Assembly: GCF_003049525.1 (NCBI RefSeq)
Contig: NZ_PYWL01000016.1
Span: forward strand, 1-64,000
From: Lysinibacillus fusiformis
Lineage (GTDB): Bacteria > Bacillota > Bacilli > Bacillales_A > Planococcaceae
DNA length: 64,000 nt
Direction of reading: 5' to 3'
Below are positions 7,960-16,388 of the stretch, piece after piece; within the stretch, counting starts at the first letter, position 1; each line of letters begins with the position of its first letter. A program made the position numbers and the translations under genes. Below the pieces are notes generated by a model. It ran no database searches. It worked only from the letters and a program-made list of their open reading frames with translations, and was not told the DNA's origin.

Positions 7960-8196
7960 TTAAGAGGCTACTTTAATAGTGGCCTCTTTCTCTTTATGGG
8001 ATGGTACATCTTTACATATTTTATAAGAGGGATAATAAACACAAATCATTGAATTTTCAACGGTTTCTTTAATAGGGGTTTGATTACTTCTTATGTGAGA
8101 ACTGAGAGCTGGTTCTTCGATTGTGAGCTCTTCGGCTACTAATTCAACACCATAAAATAGTAATAAAAAATAGCATACAAATCCTACTATTCGCAA
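7960..8196 (-). CDS. Small exported protein, unknown
   Basis: 78 residues beginning with a hydrophobic segment (VGFVCYFLLLFYGVELVA) that would be a signal peptide or anchor. A polar tail with two Cys (in MICVYYPSYKICKD) follows. It starts with TTG 8196, preceded by GAGGTGA. I recognise no family. It is convergent with signal peptidase and shares its terminator. A secreted or membrane-tethered role is inferred from the N-terminus alone. Confidence 0.6.
   Translation of the reverse strand: MRIVGFVCYFLLLFYGVELVAEELTIEEPALSSHIRSNQTPIKETVENSMICVYYPSYKICKDVPSHKEKEATIKVAS
7962..7990. terminator. Bidirectional terminator
   Basis: AAGAGGCTACT (7962-7972) pairs with AGTGGCCTCTT (7978-7988) in 11 pairs with one wobble, followed by TTCTCTTT. 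It sits between convergent genes and covers the end of the minus-strand one. Confidence 0.75.
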
Positions 8197-8376
8197 ACAA
8201 TCACCTCGTAAAATAGTTATTGTATGTTATTATGTATGGTCAAATTCATCAAAATATAAGCAGAAAATCGAAATTTTCTCTCGAGTAAACGAAATTTTTA
8301 TGAAATGAACTCTATGAAAAAAAGGTATTGTCAATAAATTTTTCATGTGCTACTATAGCTAAAGTAAATATTTGAA

Positions 8377-8441
8377 CTGTATAACCTCAATAATATGGAT
8401 TGAGGGTCTCTACCAGGAACCATAAAATCCTGACTACAAAA
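8377..8441 (+). ncRNA. Purine riboswitch aptamer, guanine type
   Basis: The purine aptamer is complete. P2 is CCTCAAT/ATTGAGG with loop AATATGG, J2/3 is GTCTCTACC, P3 is AGGA/TCCT with loop ACCATAAA, and the J3/1 segment reads GACTAC. The base that pairs with the ligand (equivalent to position 74) is C, which selects guanine or hypoxanthine; adenine aptamers have T. The 3-prime half of the aptamer is also the left arm of the terminator at 8426-8473, so ligand binding should prevent termination (an ON switch). It precedes a PbuE-type efflux pump, which fits. Confidence 0.92.
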
Positions 8442-8473
8442 CTTTGTTTCATTTTTGTAGTCAGGATTTTTTT
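8426..8473 (+). terminator. Riboswitch expression-platform terminator
   Basis: The 16 bases starting AATCCTGACTAC (8426-8441) pair with TTTTGTAGTCAGGATT, followed by a T run. The left arm overlaps P3 and J3/1 of the purine aptamer, making the two folds mutually exclusive. Confidence 0.9.
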
Positions 8474-8661
8474 ATTTTGATGCAGCCCATGATGTTGATA
8501 TAGAAATGTCTGCTGAATCAAGCTCATGCAGCCTCAAACATATATTACAGATTTTGCAGTAGAGCTTATGTGGCAACTTCTTCTGCAAAATCTGGACAGG
8601 GGTATCATGGCTGATGAAAAATCTCCTATAAAAGTGAAAATGTAACGAAAGGGAGATTTCA

Positions 8662-9852
8662 ATGAATTGGAGAGTTTATATTCTTGCGGTGACTACCTTT
8701 GCAGTAGGTTTAGTTGAATTAATCGTAGGTGGAATCCTACCAAATATTGCAAAGGATTTGAATGTTTCTTTAGCAACAGCAGGGCAATTAATCACTATTT
8801 TTGCACTTGTTTATGCGATTTCAGCGCCTGTTCTACTATCTTTGACAGCGAAGGTAGAACGAAAACGCTTATTCCTTATATCCTTATTTATTTTTACATT
8901 AGGTAATTTAATGACCTTCTTTAGTACAACGTTCACCGTTGTCCTAATTGCCCGAATTTTTACAGCGATGAGTACAGCATTAGTCATCGTTCTATCATTA
9001 ACGATTACAACGAGAATTGTAGAGCCTAGACACCGTGCGAAAGCATTGGGGCTTGTTTTTATGGGCGTAAGTTCTGCACTTGTTATCGGTGTTCCAATGG
9101 GGATTTTTATTACGGAAGCTTTCGGTTGGAGAGCCGTATTTTTAGGCATTAGTATTCTTTCAACAATCTCAATGGTTTTAATAGCTTTGTTATTAGACAA
9201 AATGCCAATCGGGGAAGTCGTACCACTGAAGAAGCAAATGAAGTCATTGGCGAATTTAAAAATCCTTACAGCGCAATTAACGACTTTGTTTATGCTAGCA
9301 GGTCATTATATGCTCTACGCATATTTAACACCCTTTTTAGTAGAAGCCTTTGATATGAATGCTTCATGGATTAGTATTTGTTACTTAATCTTTGGTATTG
9401 CCTCTGTGAGCGGTAATGCTGTAGGTGGTTGGGTGAGCGATAAAATCGGGACAAGTAAAGCCCTTATTTTAATCGTCTCTACATTTGCGCTTGTCTTGTT
9501 TAGTATCCCTTATACAGTCATTGCCTTACCGGTCTTTTTACTGTTTACCGTTTTATGGGGAGCATTGAGCTGGGCTTTAACACCGCCATTACAAAATTAT
9601 TTAATTCAAGCAGATCCTCAATCATCCGATATACAGCAAAGCTTAAATACCGCTGCGCTTCAAATCGGGATTTCCATCGGCTCAGCGCTGGGTGGTGCCG
9701 TATTTGCCTTTACTGGTTCTGTCATGCATTTAGCAAGTTTCGGAACTCTATTAGTTCTCTGTGCTTTAGGATGTGCTATCTTCTCCATTAAAAGAGCGCC
9801 TGTCTCACATGAGCATTCTGCGGATTATTCATCAGCGCAGCATCACTCATAA
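8662..9852 (+). CDS. pbuE: Purine efflux pump, MFS (PbuE-like)
   Basis: 396 residues with 12 predicted helices of the DHA1 drug:H+ antiporter class. The sequence matches what I remember of Bacillus subtilis PbuE along its length, including GLVELIVGGILP near the N-terminus, AGHYMLYAY and SSDIQQSLNTAALQ. PbuE exports hypoxanthine and other purine bases from the cytoplasm. GGGAG lies before ATG 8662. Transcription is gated by the purine riboswitch 200 bases upstream, so the pump should rise when intracellular guanine or hypoxanthine is high. The C-terminus is His/Ser-rich. Confidence 0.88.
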   Translation: MNWRVYILAVTTFAVGLVELIVGGILPNIAKDLNVSLATAGQLITIFALVYAISAPVLLSLTAKVERKRLFLISLFIFTLGNLMTFFSTTFTVVLIARIFTAMSTALVIVLSLTITTRIVEPRHRAKALGLVFMGVSSALVIGVPMGIFITEAFGWRAVFLGISILSTISMVLIALLLDKMPIGEVVPLKKQMKSLANLKILTAQLTTLFMLAGHYMLYAYLTPFLVEAFDMNASWISICYLIFGIASVSGNAVGGWVSDKIGTSKALILIVSTFALVLFSIPYTVIALPVFLLFTVLWGALSWALTPPLQNYLIQADPQSSDIQQSLNTAALQIGISIGSALGGAVFAFTGSVMHLASFGTLLVLCALGCAIFSIKRAPVSHEHSADYSSAQHHS

Positions 9853-9877
9853 TAAATGGTGAAATTATCCAAAAGTG

Positions 9878-9895
9878 ATCCTGCTATAGCAGGAT
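9878..9895. repeat. Perfect 18-base palindrome
   Basis: ATCCTGCTATAGCAGGAT is its own reverse complement. It lies between pbuE and the next gene. No T run follows, so it is a poor terminator and could be a protein-binding site. Confidence 0.5.
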
Positions 9896-9942
9896 AATAG
9901 CAGCCTGATAGCGAATGTAAGGATAGAGGAGGTTGGTAATAG

Positions 9943-10230
9943 ATGCAAGTAGATTTAACCGATTTTCAAAATGTCAAAGTCATCGCGACGATTGATCAAA
10001 CTTTTTATAGAAATGTAGGTGCTATCATATTATATGAAGAGGATTCACACACATTATCTGTACGAAAATTGACTCGGAAAACAGTGGATCATTTTATACC
10101 AACAGACGAACTCGAACACTTTACATTTGCCTCTCATGCAGATGCCATAAAGTTCACGCACAAGCTTACGCGCATGAGTGCCTTGGATTACTTATTAGTG
10201 GCCCATAAAGAGAGACCCATACAATCATAA
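9943..10230 (+). CDS. Conserved-looking hypothetical protein, 95 residues
   Basis: A soluble protein of 95 residues with no membrane segment or signal peptide. It has mixed strand and helix character and no family I can name. AGAGGAGG precedes ATG 9943 and a good terminator follows, so it is a genuine single-gene unit. The palindrome at 9878 lies in its upstream region and could be its operator. Confidence 0.65.
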   Translation: MQVDLTDFQNVKVIATIDQTFYRNVGAIILYEEDSHTLSVRKLTRKTVDHFIPTDELEHFTFASHADAIKFTHKLTRMSALDYLLVAHKERPIQS

Positions 10231-10240
10231 CTGCCTTTAT

Positions 10241-10279
10241 AAGCATTGGGAAAATAAAACATTCCCAGTGCTTTTTTTT
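10241..10279 (+). terminator. Intrinsic terminator
   Basis: AAGCATTGGGAA pairs with TTCCCAGTGCTT (one mismatch), followed by eight T. Confidence 0.85.
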
Positions 10280-10479
10280 GTCTAAGTGAATCTATTTGAG
10301 TTTTCTCTATAAAAATTAATTTCTCACTAGTTTATTATCATACTCTAGTTAACTATGGAATAGATTGTTGTAGTTAATGAATTTCACACAGACTGATGAA
10401 GTTTGAGATTTTATGGTGCCTATTATTTTCCAGAAAATAGTATGTGACCTTTAAATCTTGTGAATGGAAGGAGAACCCT

Positions 10480-13086
10480 ATGACTGAATATCATCAACAA
10501 TCGTCTACTGAAGTCATGAAGATATTGAACGTCACCACAGAAGGCTTGACCGATGGGGATGTTCAAAAGAGGCAACAAGTCTATGGCTATAACGTATTAG
10601 AGGAAGGTAAAAAGACTAGTACATGGGCTGTTTTTATGGGCCAATTCAAAGATTTATTAGTCATTATTTTATTGGTCGCTGCCTTCGTTTCCTTTCTACT
10701 TGGAGAGGTAGAAAGTACAATTGTCATCATGATTGTTGTTTTTCTAAATGCTATTTTAGGCACGGTACAGCATGTTAAAGCTGAACAATCTTTAGACAAT
10801 CTGAAGGCGCTAACCTCGCCGATTGCCAAAGTAATGCGTAATAATCAGCTTATGGAAATTCCTTCTGAGGAAATTGTGGTGGGGGATCTTCTTATGTTAG
10901 AGGCTGGCGATTACATCAATGCAGATGGCAGACTATTGGAAAGTCATAATTTGTATATCAATGAAAGTTCTCTTACTGGAGAATCAATTGCCGTTGCCAA
11001 AAGTACTGACCCTATTCGAAAAAACAATGTTACGATTGCCGATAAGAAAAATATGGTGTATTCAGGTAGCTTCGTGACCAATGGACGAGGCATTGTAATG
11101 GTTACAGCTATCGGGATGCAGACTGAAATCGGGAAAATTGCTAATTTACTCGATACGGCTAAGGAAAAGAAAACACCTTTACAAATTAGCCTGGATCAAT
11201 TTGGTGAAAAATTAGCATTAGGTATTACAATCATTTGCTTAGCCATTTTTACAATTGATCTTATTCGTGGACGAGCATTAGTAGAATCCTTTATGTTTGC
11301 CGTATCTCTAGCTGTCGCAGCTATTCCTGAGGCTTTGAGTTCCATCGTTACAATCGTCTTAGCATTCGGTACACAAAAGATGGCGAAGGAAAATGCCATT
11401 ATCCGTAAGCTTTATGCGGTAGAAAGCTTAGGAAGTGTATCTGTAATTTGTTCTGATAAAACGGGTACTTTAACAGAAAATAAAATGGTTGTACAGGAAG
11501 TTTTTGTCGATCAGAAAAAAATTCCTCATGATTGGCTAAACCCAACAAATTCAGTGGAAAAAGAACTGATGGTAAAGGCACTTTTATGTAGTGATGCTGT
11601 CGAGCGTGAGCACAAGGAAATTGGTGATCCGACAGAAATAGCGCTTGTGAAATTAGGAAAGCATTACGGCTTAGATGAATTGATGATTCGCGAGCAATAT
11701 CCAAGACTAGCTGAAATTCCATTTGATTCGGCACGAAAGCTTATGAGTACTGTAAATAAAATAGATAAACAGCCTGTTATGATTACTAAAGGAGCATTAG
11801 ATGTTCTCTTGCCTAAAGTGACTAGAATAAAAACGGCAACAGGCATTTTTGAGATGACAGCTCAGCATCGCCAAAAAATCGAAGCGGTCAATCATGATTT
11901 TTCGAGGAATGGTTTACGGGTGATAGCCATTGCCTACAAAGATGTTTTACCGCAGCAAACAATTGATACAAGAGTAGAAAGAGATTTAATATTTGTCGGC
12001 TTAGTGGCTATGATGGACCCACCAAGAAAAGAGTCCAAAGAAGCTGTAGAAAATTGTATTAAGGCAGGCATTAAGCCAGTTATGATTACAGGTGACCATA
12101 AAATTACAGCTACAGCGATTGCCCAACAAATTGGGATTTTAAAAAATCCAGATGAAGCCATTGAAGGACATGCTCTCGAAAAATTCACAGATCAAGAGCT
12201 ACAGGAAAAAGTTGATGATTATTCTGTGTATGCGCGTGTTACACCTGCTCAAAAGATTCGTATCGTCAAAGCGTGGCAGGATAAGGGTCATGTTGTCGCG
12301 ATGACAGGGGATGGCGTCAATGATGGGCCGGCACTAAAACAAGCAGATATCGGGGTGGCAATGGGAGTGACTGGGACGGAGGTCGCAAAAGATGCCTCAT
12401 CCATGATTTTAACAGATGATAATTTTTCTACGATTGTCAAGGCGATCGCCAATGGTCGGAGCATCTATACAAATATTAAAAATGCCATTTTGTTCTTATT
12501 ATCAGGGAATGCAGGAGCTATATTTGTAGTGCTATATGCTACAGTACTCGGCTTACCAGTTCCTTTTGCACCCGTTCATCTATTATTCATCAACCTATTA
12601 ACAGATAGTCTTCCAGCAATCGCAATCGGATTAGAGCCGAATAATAAGAAAACGATGAAGGACAAGCCTAGAAATGTTCATACCCCTCTATTAAATAAAT
12701 CATTTACGACACAGGTGGTGCTAGAAGGAATTTTAATTGCCATCTCTACCATCATTGCTTTTCAAATTGGATTATCAACTGGCGATACATTAACGGCAAG
12801 TACAATGGCGTTTACAACACTTTGTTTATCAAGATTAGTGCATGGCTTTAACTCCAGAGCTAAACAATCGATCTTTACGATTGGTGTCTTTTCGAATAAA
12901 TATGCATGGATTGCATTTTTAATCGGTGTCCTAAGCTTGCACATTGTATTGTTTATGCCAATGCTAACAACGGTCTTTGAAGTGGCTCCATTAACAATTG
13001 CCCAATTAGGCTTTATTTATAGTCTATCCGTGTTACCGTTCCTCGTAAATCAATGGTATAAGCTCCTGTTTGTAAGAAGTCGATAG
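10480..13086 (+). CDS. Cation-transporting P-type ATPase, calcium type
   Basis: 868 residues of the P2A class. The N-terminal actuator domain has the TGES loop. The phosphorylated Asp326 is in SDKTGTLT and the hinge GDGVNDGPAL is at residues 610-619. Helix M4 carries PEALSS (from Pro283) in place of the PEGL of animal SERCA; this form occurs in Listeria LMCA1-type calcium pumps. It would export Ca2+ from the cytoplasm in exchange for protons. ATG 10480 follows AAGGAG by six bases; the upstream in-frame start has no ribosome site. Calcium specificity is inferred from the motifs and family. Confidence 0.87.
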   Translation: MTEYHQQSSTEVMKILNVTTEGLTDGDVQKRQQVYGYNVLEEGKKTSTWAVFMGQFKDLLVIILLVAAFVSFLLGEVESTIVIMIVVFLNAILGTVQHVKAEQSLDNLKALTSPIAKVMRNNQLMEIPSEEIVVGDLLMLEAGDYINADGRLLESHNLYINESSLTGESIAVAKSTDPIRKNNVTIADKKNMVYSGSFVTNGRGIVMVTAIGMQTEIGKIANLLDTAKEKKTPLQISLDQFGEKLALGITIICLAIFTIDLIRGRALVESFMFAVSLAVAAIPEALSSIVTIVLAFGTQKMAKENAIIRKLYAVESLGSVSVICSDKTGTLTENKMVVQEVFVDQKKIPHDWLNPTNSVEKELMVKALLCSDAVEREHKEIGDPTEIALVKLGKHYGLDELMIREQYPRLAEIPFDSARKLMSTVNKIDKQPVMITKGALDVLLPKVTRIKTATGIFEMTAQHRQKIEAVNHDFSRNGLRVIAIAYKDVLPQQTIDTRVERDLIFVGLVAMMDPPRKESKEAVENCIKAGIKPVMITGDHKITATAIAQQIGILKNPDEAIEGHALEKFTDQELQEKVDDYSVYARVTPAQKIRIVKAWQDKGHVVAMTGDGVNDGPALKQADIGVAMGVTGTEVAKDASSMILTDDNFSTIVKAIANGRSIYTNIKNAILFLLSGNAGAIFVVLYATVLGLPVPFAPVHLLFINLLTDSLPAIAIGLEPNNKKTMKDKPRNVHTPLLNKSFTTQVVLEGILIAISTIIAFQIGLSTGDTLTASTMAFTTLCLSRLVHGFNSRAKQSIFTIGVFSNKYAWIAFLIGVLSLHIVLFMPMLTTVFEVAPLTIAQLGFIYSLSVLPFLVNQWYKLLFVRSR

Positions 13087-13102
13087 AAGATGATTGAATG
13101 TT

Positions 13103-13136
13103 AAAACCACCTACATATAACGAGTAGGTGGTTTTG
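13103..13136 (+). terminator. Terminator of the P-type ATPase gene
   Basis: AAAACCACCTAC pairs perfectly with GTAGGTGGTTTT at 13124-13135. Confidence 0.8.
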
Positions 13137-13232
13137 CTATTGTTTAATATTTAAAATGTACAAAAAAACACACTATTAAAAGTAGATTTAATAATGTGCA
13201 ACGTAATGAATGATTTCGTTCAGCCAACATTT

Positions 13233-13709
13233 TTATTGGGCTGGTGCTAGAAGCCAGCCTTTAATTTTACTCAGTTCGATCAACTTAGACCCAAGTATAG
13301 CATAGCGCATATGGAGTTCACCATATTTGGCAAGATGCTTTTTCTTTACTGACAATTCCAATGCTTGGCTTACAGCAAGTAAAGAGGAAGCAATATTCAT
13401 AGATAAAATGGCACTAATTTCACTATCATTAATGATGGATTTTCCACGTATATCCGTCATTTTCATTTTACTGTATGACATAGTTGTAGTGGGGGCAAGA
13501 ACACCATTTTCCTTTAATAATAATGTCAGCTGTTTATTTTCCTCTTTTAAACATTGAATGAATTCCAAAATCATAATCTTTAATTTTTTATCTCGGGTAT
13601 GGTTAAAAAAGGCATGGCTTGAAGCAATATAGCTTTGATTGACACCGAGCTGCGACCAAAGCCTAAACATCTCCTTAAATTGTAATGATGCTAGTTTGTC
13701 ATTTATCAT
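13233..13709 (-). CDS. DUF3231-like four-helix protein (single repeat)
   Basis: 158 residues, helical throughout, with a pattern (LWSQLGVNQSYIASSHAFFNHT, LKEENKQL) that recalls one half of DUF3231 proteins. Those usually have two repeats of about 165 residues and are related to spore coat F-type ferritin-like bundles. The function is unknown; a sporulation-linked role is suggested by the family only. AGGAAGTG lies 13 bases before ATG 13709, a rather long gap. Confidence 0.55.
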   Translation of the reverse strand: MINDKLASLQFKEMFRLWSQLGVNQSYIASSHAFFNHTRDKKLKIMILEFIQCLKEENKQLTLLLKENGVLAPTTTMSYSKMKMTDIRGKSIINDSEISAILSMNIASSLLAVSQALELSVKKKHLAKYGELHMRYAILGSKLIELSKIKGWLLAPAQ

Positions 13710-13816
13710 CGTTATTGTGACACTTCCTAACTCCTAGTATTTATCTAAGATTAGGATGGAACAGTTTATGACATTCTATTCATCTTTTACAATAAAAGTT
13801 TAATACAAGGGGTATT

Positions 13817-14533
13817 TTAATAATACGTGCCATACGCATACATATGTGGGGAAGGGTAATGGTATGGATATGGATAAGGGTATGGGTTTGGGTATGGACA
13901 TGGTTTCATGGATGGCTTCTTTTGCTTGCATGAAGAATTATCAGTTGCCGATTCCACTCGATTACAGCCTTTTGGTGGCCCAATATAAGTAGATGGAACA
14001 ATGGGTGCAATGGTTTTCTTCCATTGTTCCTCATCTAAACAATAGGTATGCGCCATAATATTGGCAGGTGTAAATTTCAATATATCGGAGCCTAAAATAA
14101 CCTCTGGTGTTGGAGCGTCAAAGATAGCAAGCAAATGGGTGTTATCCTCTGTGGCAACCTCATAATGCCACCAGCCCTGTGGGATATTAGCTACTTGCCC
14201 AGGCTTAATCGGGTAGTTTTGAAGTTTTTTTGTAAAGGGATTTAAAAGGGAAACCGTTGCTGCACCAGAAATACAATAGACAAGCTCAGCTGCATTTTGG
14301 TGATAGTGTGGCTCAATGACATTATCTTTGCTTAAAAAAATATCCAGTAAAGATGTATTTTCTAATGTATTTAATTGTTCTACGCCAAGGATATTAATGT
14401 AATTTCGTGCATCTTTTTTAAAAAGCGTACTTTTGTTGACATCAAAGGTAAACTCTGCAGAAGGCGATGTATAATCGACATTTGTGTTAATACTTACATC
14501 CTTTCTCACTAAAATTGTGATATTCATCATCAT
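13817..14533 (-). CDS. Cupin protein with a Tyr-Pro-rich tail
   Basis: About 238 residues. The cupin barrel covers residues about 60-165. The metal-binding motif EPHYHQNAAELVY gives two His and a Glu, and a further His lies in the second motif (GWWHYEV), so a metal site is likely. The C-terminal 30 residues are a Pro-Tyr repeat (PYPNPYPYPYPYHYP). Such tails are typical of spore coat or cross-linked surface proteins. Single-cupin relatives include oxalate decarboxylase-like coat proteins such as CotE-dependent OxdD. Three consecutive ATG codons (14525-14533) leave the exact start open and the ribosome site is weak. Confidence 0.7.
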   Translation of the reverse strand: MMMNITILVRKDVSINTNVDYTSPSAEFTFDVNKSTLFKKDARNYINILGVEQLNTLENTSLLDIFLSKDNVIEPHYHQNAAELVYCISGAATVSLLNPFTKKLQNYPIKPGQVANIPQGWWHYEVATEDNTHLLAIFDAPTPEVILGSDILKFTPANIMAHTYCLDEEQWKKTIAPIVPSTYIGPPKGCNRVESATDNSSCKQKKPSMKPCPYPNPYPYPYPYHYPSPHMYAYGTYY

Positions 14534-14644
14534 CACAGATTATGATTGAAATGTTTATAGACTTATACAAATGCCTAGCGTTTGTCTAGAACTCTTAGCA
14601 AGCATATGCTAGAGGAATTGTATTAAATTACCACTGCTATTAAA

Positions 14645-14680
14645 GAACGTATGTGCGTATAATAAAAAGAACGTATGTTT
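14645..14680 (+). promoter_or_regulatory. Two DinR/LexA boxes at the yolD-like promoter
   Basis: GAACGTATGTGC (14645-14656) and GAACGTATGTTT (14669-14680) each match the Bacillus SOS operator GAACNNNNGTTC with one or two differences in the right half-site. A TATAAT at 14658-14663 lies between them. The start codon of the YolD-like gene is 100 bases downstream. Confidence 0.65.
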
Positions 14681-14784
14681 TGTTTTGAGGGCGGCGTGGA
14701 AATCTTAGCAAAGCAGTCATGACTTTCAACGTTTTAGTTTTCTCGCAAGCGTCCCCCGTAACTGAGCTGAAAGGATGAGATAAT

Positions 14785-15144
14785 ATGATTAAAGATCGAG
14801 GAGCTATGAAATGGACATCGATGATGCTTCCAGAGCATTTACTGCTTTTGAAAAAGTGGAAGCAAGAGGTGCAGACAGAACCGCCACGGGAACGTGCAGA
14901 ATGGGAGCTGGAGGAATTACAGCAAACCATCACACGTGCATTAGCAGAACGTAACTATATTATGTTAACTATTTGGGAAGAGGCTAATTTTGTTCAATAT
15001 GGTGGCATTATTAAAGAGATGAATGAGATGGAACTTCTGCTAGAAACGATTACAACAACGAAACATATCGCATTGAAATATATTTATGCTGGCTATATAG
15101 AGGTGGATGGCAATAGCGGTATTGAATGCACAATCAGTGAGTGA
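14785..15144 (+). CDS. YolD-like family protein
   Basis: 119 residues with the YolD pattern: an N-terminal RGAMKWTSMMLPEH motif (family: RG..KW..F...PEH), a helical middle, and a C-terminal strand region with GGIIKEMNEM. YolD-like genes usually follow a UmuC-type Y-family polymerase (uvrX, yqjW) and are SOS-induced. Here the polymerase is absent and the gene stands alone behind two DinR boxes. AAAGGATGAG precedes ATG 14785. The molecular role of the family is not established; association with translesion polymerase is known from gene context. Confidence 0.8.
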   Translation: MIKDRGAMKWTSMMLPEHLLLLKKWKQEVQTEPPRERAEWELEELQQTITRALAERNYIMLTIWEEANFVQYGGIIKEMNEMELLLETITTTKHIALKYIYAGYIEVDGNSGIECTISE

Positions 15145-15189
15145 ATTTAGTGCCTAATAATGAATGGTACGAATGACAGCGGATAACAA

Positions 15190-15222
15190 AGTCACTCATT
15201 TGAACATCGAAAATGAGTGACT
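15190..15222. terminator. Bidirectional terminator
   Basis: AGTCACTCATTT (15190-15201) pairs perfectly with AAATGAGTGACT (15211-15222) between the convergent YolD-like and GNAT genes. T runs are short. Confidence 0.65.
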
Positions 15223-15228
15223 GTCTCC

Positions 15229-15705
15229 TTATAGGTGCAATTGCATCACTATTTGCTCACCAATTGGTCCCATTCGTCTTTCACCATTATCTTCAAAACC
15301 TACGTTGAGATACAAATTCTGCGCAGCGATATTTTTGTGATTTACCACTAACACTACTTCGTTAAATTCTTTAAATTCATGCTTGACAAAGTCAGCCAGT
15401 AAAAGCATTGCTTTTTTTGCATAACCCTTACCTTGCTGTTTATGATCCATAGATAAAGCGGTAAGTAACATCGCCTGTGGATTGCTAGAATATTCCTGTA
15501 CTCTTTCAGTTGTATGAAGTACGAAAAAACCAACAGGTATTTTATTACTTAAAATCACAATAGGGTACTGTCCCACTTTTTCGATAGTAATCTCTTTTGG
15601 TAAGGCAGTAAATTGGTGCTGTTCTACGGGCAATTCAAACTCATTTAACTGGTCTGCATAGTCTTCTGAAAAATGTACTAATTCAATGTTAATTGTGTCT
15701 TGCAT
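15229..15705 (-). CDS. GNAT acetyltransferase under SOS control
   Basis: 158 residues of the GNAT fold. The acetyl-CoA loop is QQGKGYAKKAM (family Q/R-x-x-G-x-G/A) and the C-terminal N-IAAQNLYLNVGF motif is present. ATG 15705 lies seven bases after GGAGG; a longer frame upstream overlaps the promoter. The promoter (15727-15755) contains a perfect DinR core between its -35 and -10 boxes, so DNA damage should switch the gene on. The substrate is unknown. An acetyltransferase in the SOS regulon is unusual. Confidence 0.82.
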   Translation of the reverse strand: MQDTINIELVHFSEDYADQLNEFELPVEQHQFTALPKEITIEKVGQYPIVILSNKIPVGFFVLHTTERVQEYSSNPQAMLLTALSMDHKQQGKGYAKKAMLLLADFVKHEFKEFNEVVLVVNHKNIAAQNLYLNVGFEDNGERRMGPIGEQIVMQLHL

Positions 15706-15726
15706 AAACAAGCCTCCTTTTTTATT

Positions 15727-15755
15727 ATTGTATACATAGAACAAATGTTCGTCAA
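15727..15755 (-). promoter_or_regulatory. SigA promoter with internal DinR/LexA box
   Basis: On the minus strand TTGACG (15755-15750) and TACAAT (15732-15727) are exactly 17 bases apart. The spacer holds GAACATTTGTTC (15750-15739), a perfect match to GAACNNNNGTTC, and the C before it extends the match to CGAAC. LexA bound here would block RNA polymerase. Confidence 0.85.
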
Positions 15756-15797
15756 GAAGGCTTGTTTAATAATCAGGCAAGCTGGCGTTCTTTTACT

Positions 15798-16076
15798 TTA
15801 TAAATTACCAAAAAATAAAATAAAAGAAATACTCACAATTAAAATCAGTGTTAAAGCCATTGTCACAATGCCTCTCAGCAAGGTCGCTAAATTTCTGACA
15901 TCTTTCATTCCTACAACACTTAGGTAGAAGCATACGATTGACAATAGCATTGTCAGTGTCAATGGGTGAAGATGGACATAGGTGACAAAAAAGTCTTTTA
16001 AGGAACCGGACAGAAAAAATAATAGGATGCAACCTAAAGATAAAATAAAGGACCAAAAATTTAAATTAATGCCCAT
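15798..16076 (-). CDS. Small membrane protein, three helices
   Basis: 92 residues with three predicted membrane segments (about 8-25, 38-58 and 68-90). AGAGGAGG lies before the ATG at 16076. It has no family I can name with confidence. It is transcribed toward the GNAT gene, but the promoter of that gene lies between them. Confidence 0.6.
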   Translation of the reverse strand: MGINLNFWSFILSLGCILLFFLSGSLKDFFVTYVHLHPLTLTMLLSIVCFYLSVVGMKDVRNLATLLRGIVTMALTLILIVSISFILFFGNL

Positions 16077-16329
16077 TTGTTTTCCTCCTCTCTACTAAAA
16101 CGATAGTTCTAGAAAATCTATAATAGAGTAAAAGGATGCAAAAAGAGGCCACTTGGATGAAAGTGACCCCTAGAACCAATAAAGGAGTGTCATGTAAAGT
16201 AGAAAGAACTTTACAATACTATTATTATGTTAAGTTATCATTTGGAGATAGTTATCTATCTTCAATGGCGTAAGAAATATATTTTTATTATCTCATAACA
16301 GGTTAGAATTGGGTGAAGGGGAAATAAAA

Positions 16330-16378
16330 AAGGCTTTAAGCTTTTTCATCATTAGAAATAAACAGAAGCTAAAGCCTT
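16330..16378 (-). terminator. Minus-strand terminator for the YjcZ-like gene
   Basis: AAGGCTTTA (16330-16338) pairs with TAAAGCCTT (16370-16378). Read on the minus strand a T-rich run follows. It lies 10 bases after the YjcZ-like stop. Confidence 0.75.
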
Positions 16379-16388
16379 CATATGACCA

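Noticed and set aside
11399..11734. Minus-strand ORFs inside the P-type ATPase gene
   Set aside because: They are antisense to a clearly coding gene and have no start signals.
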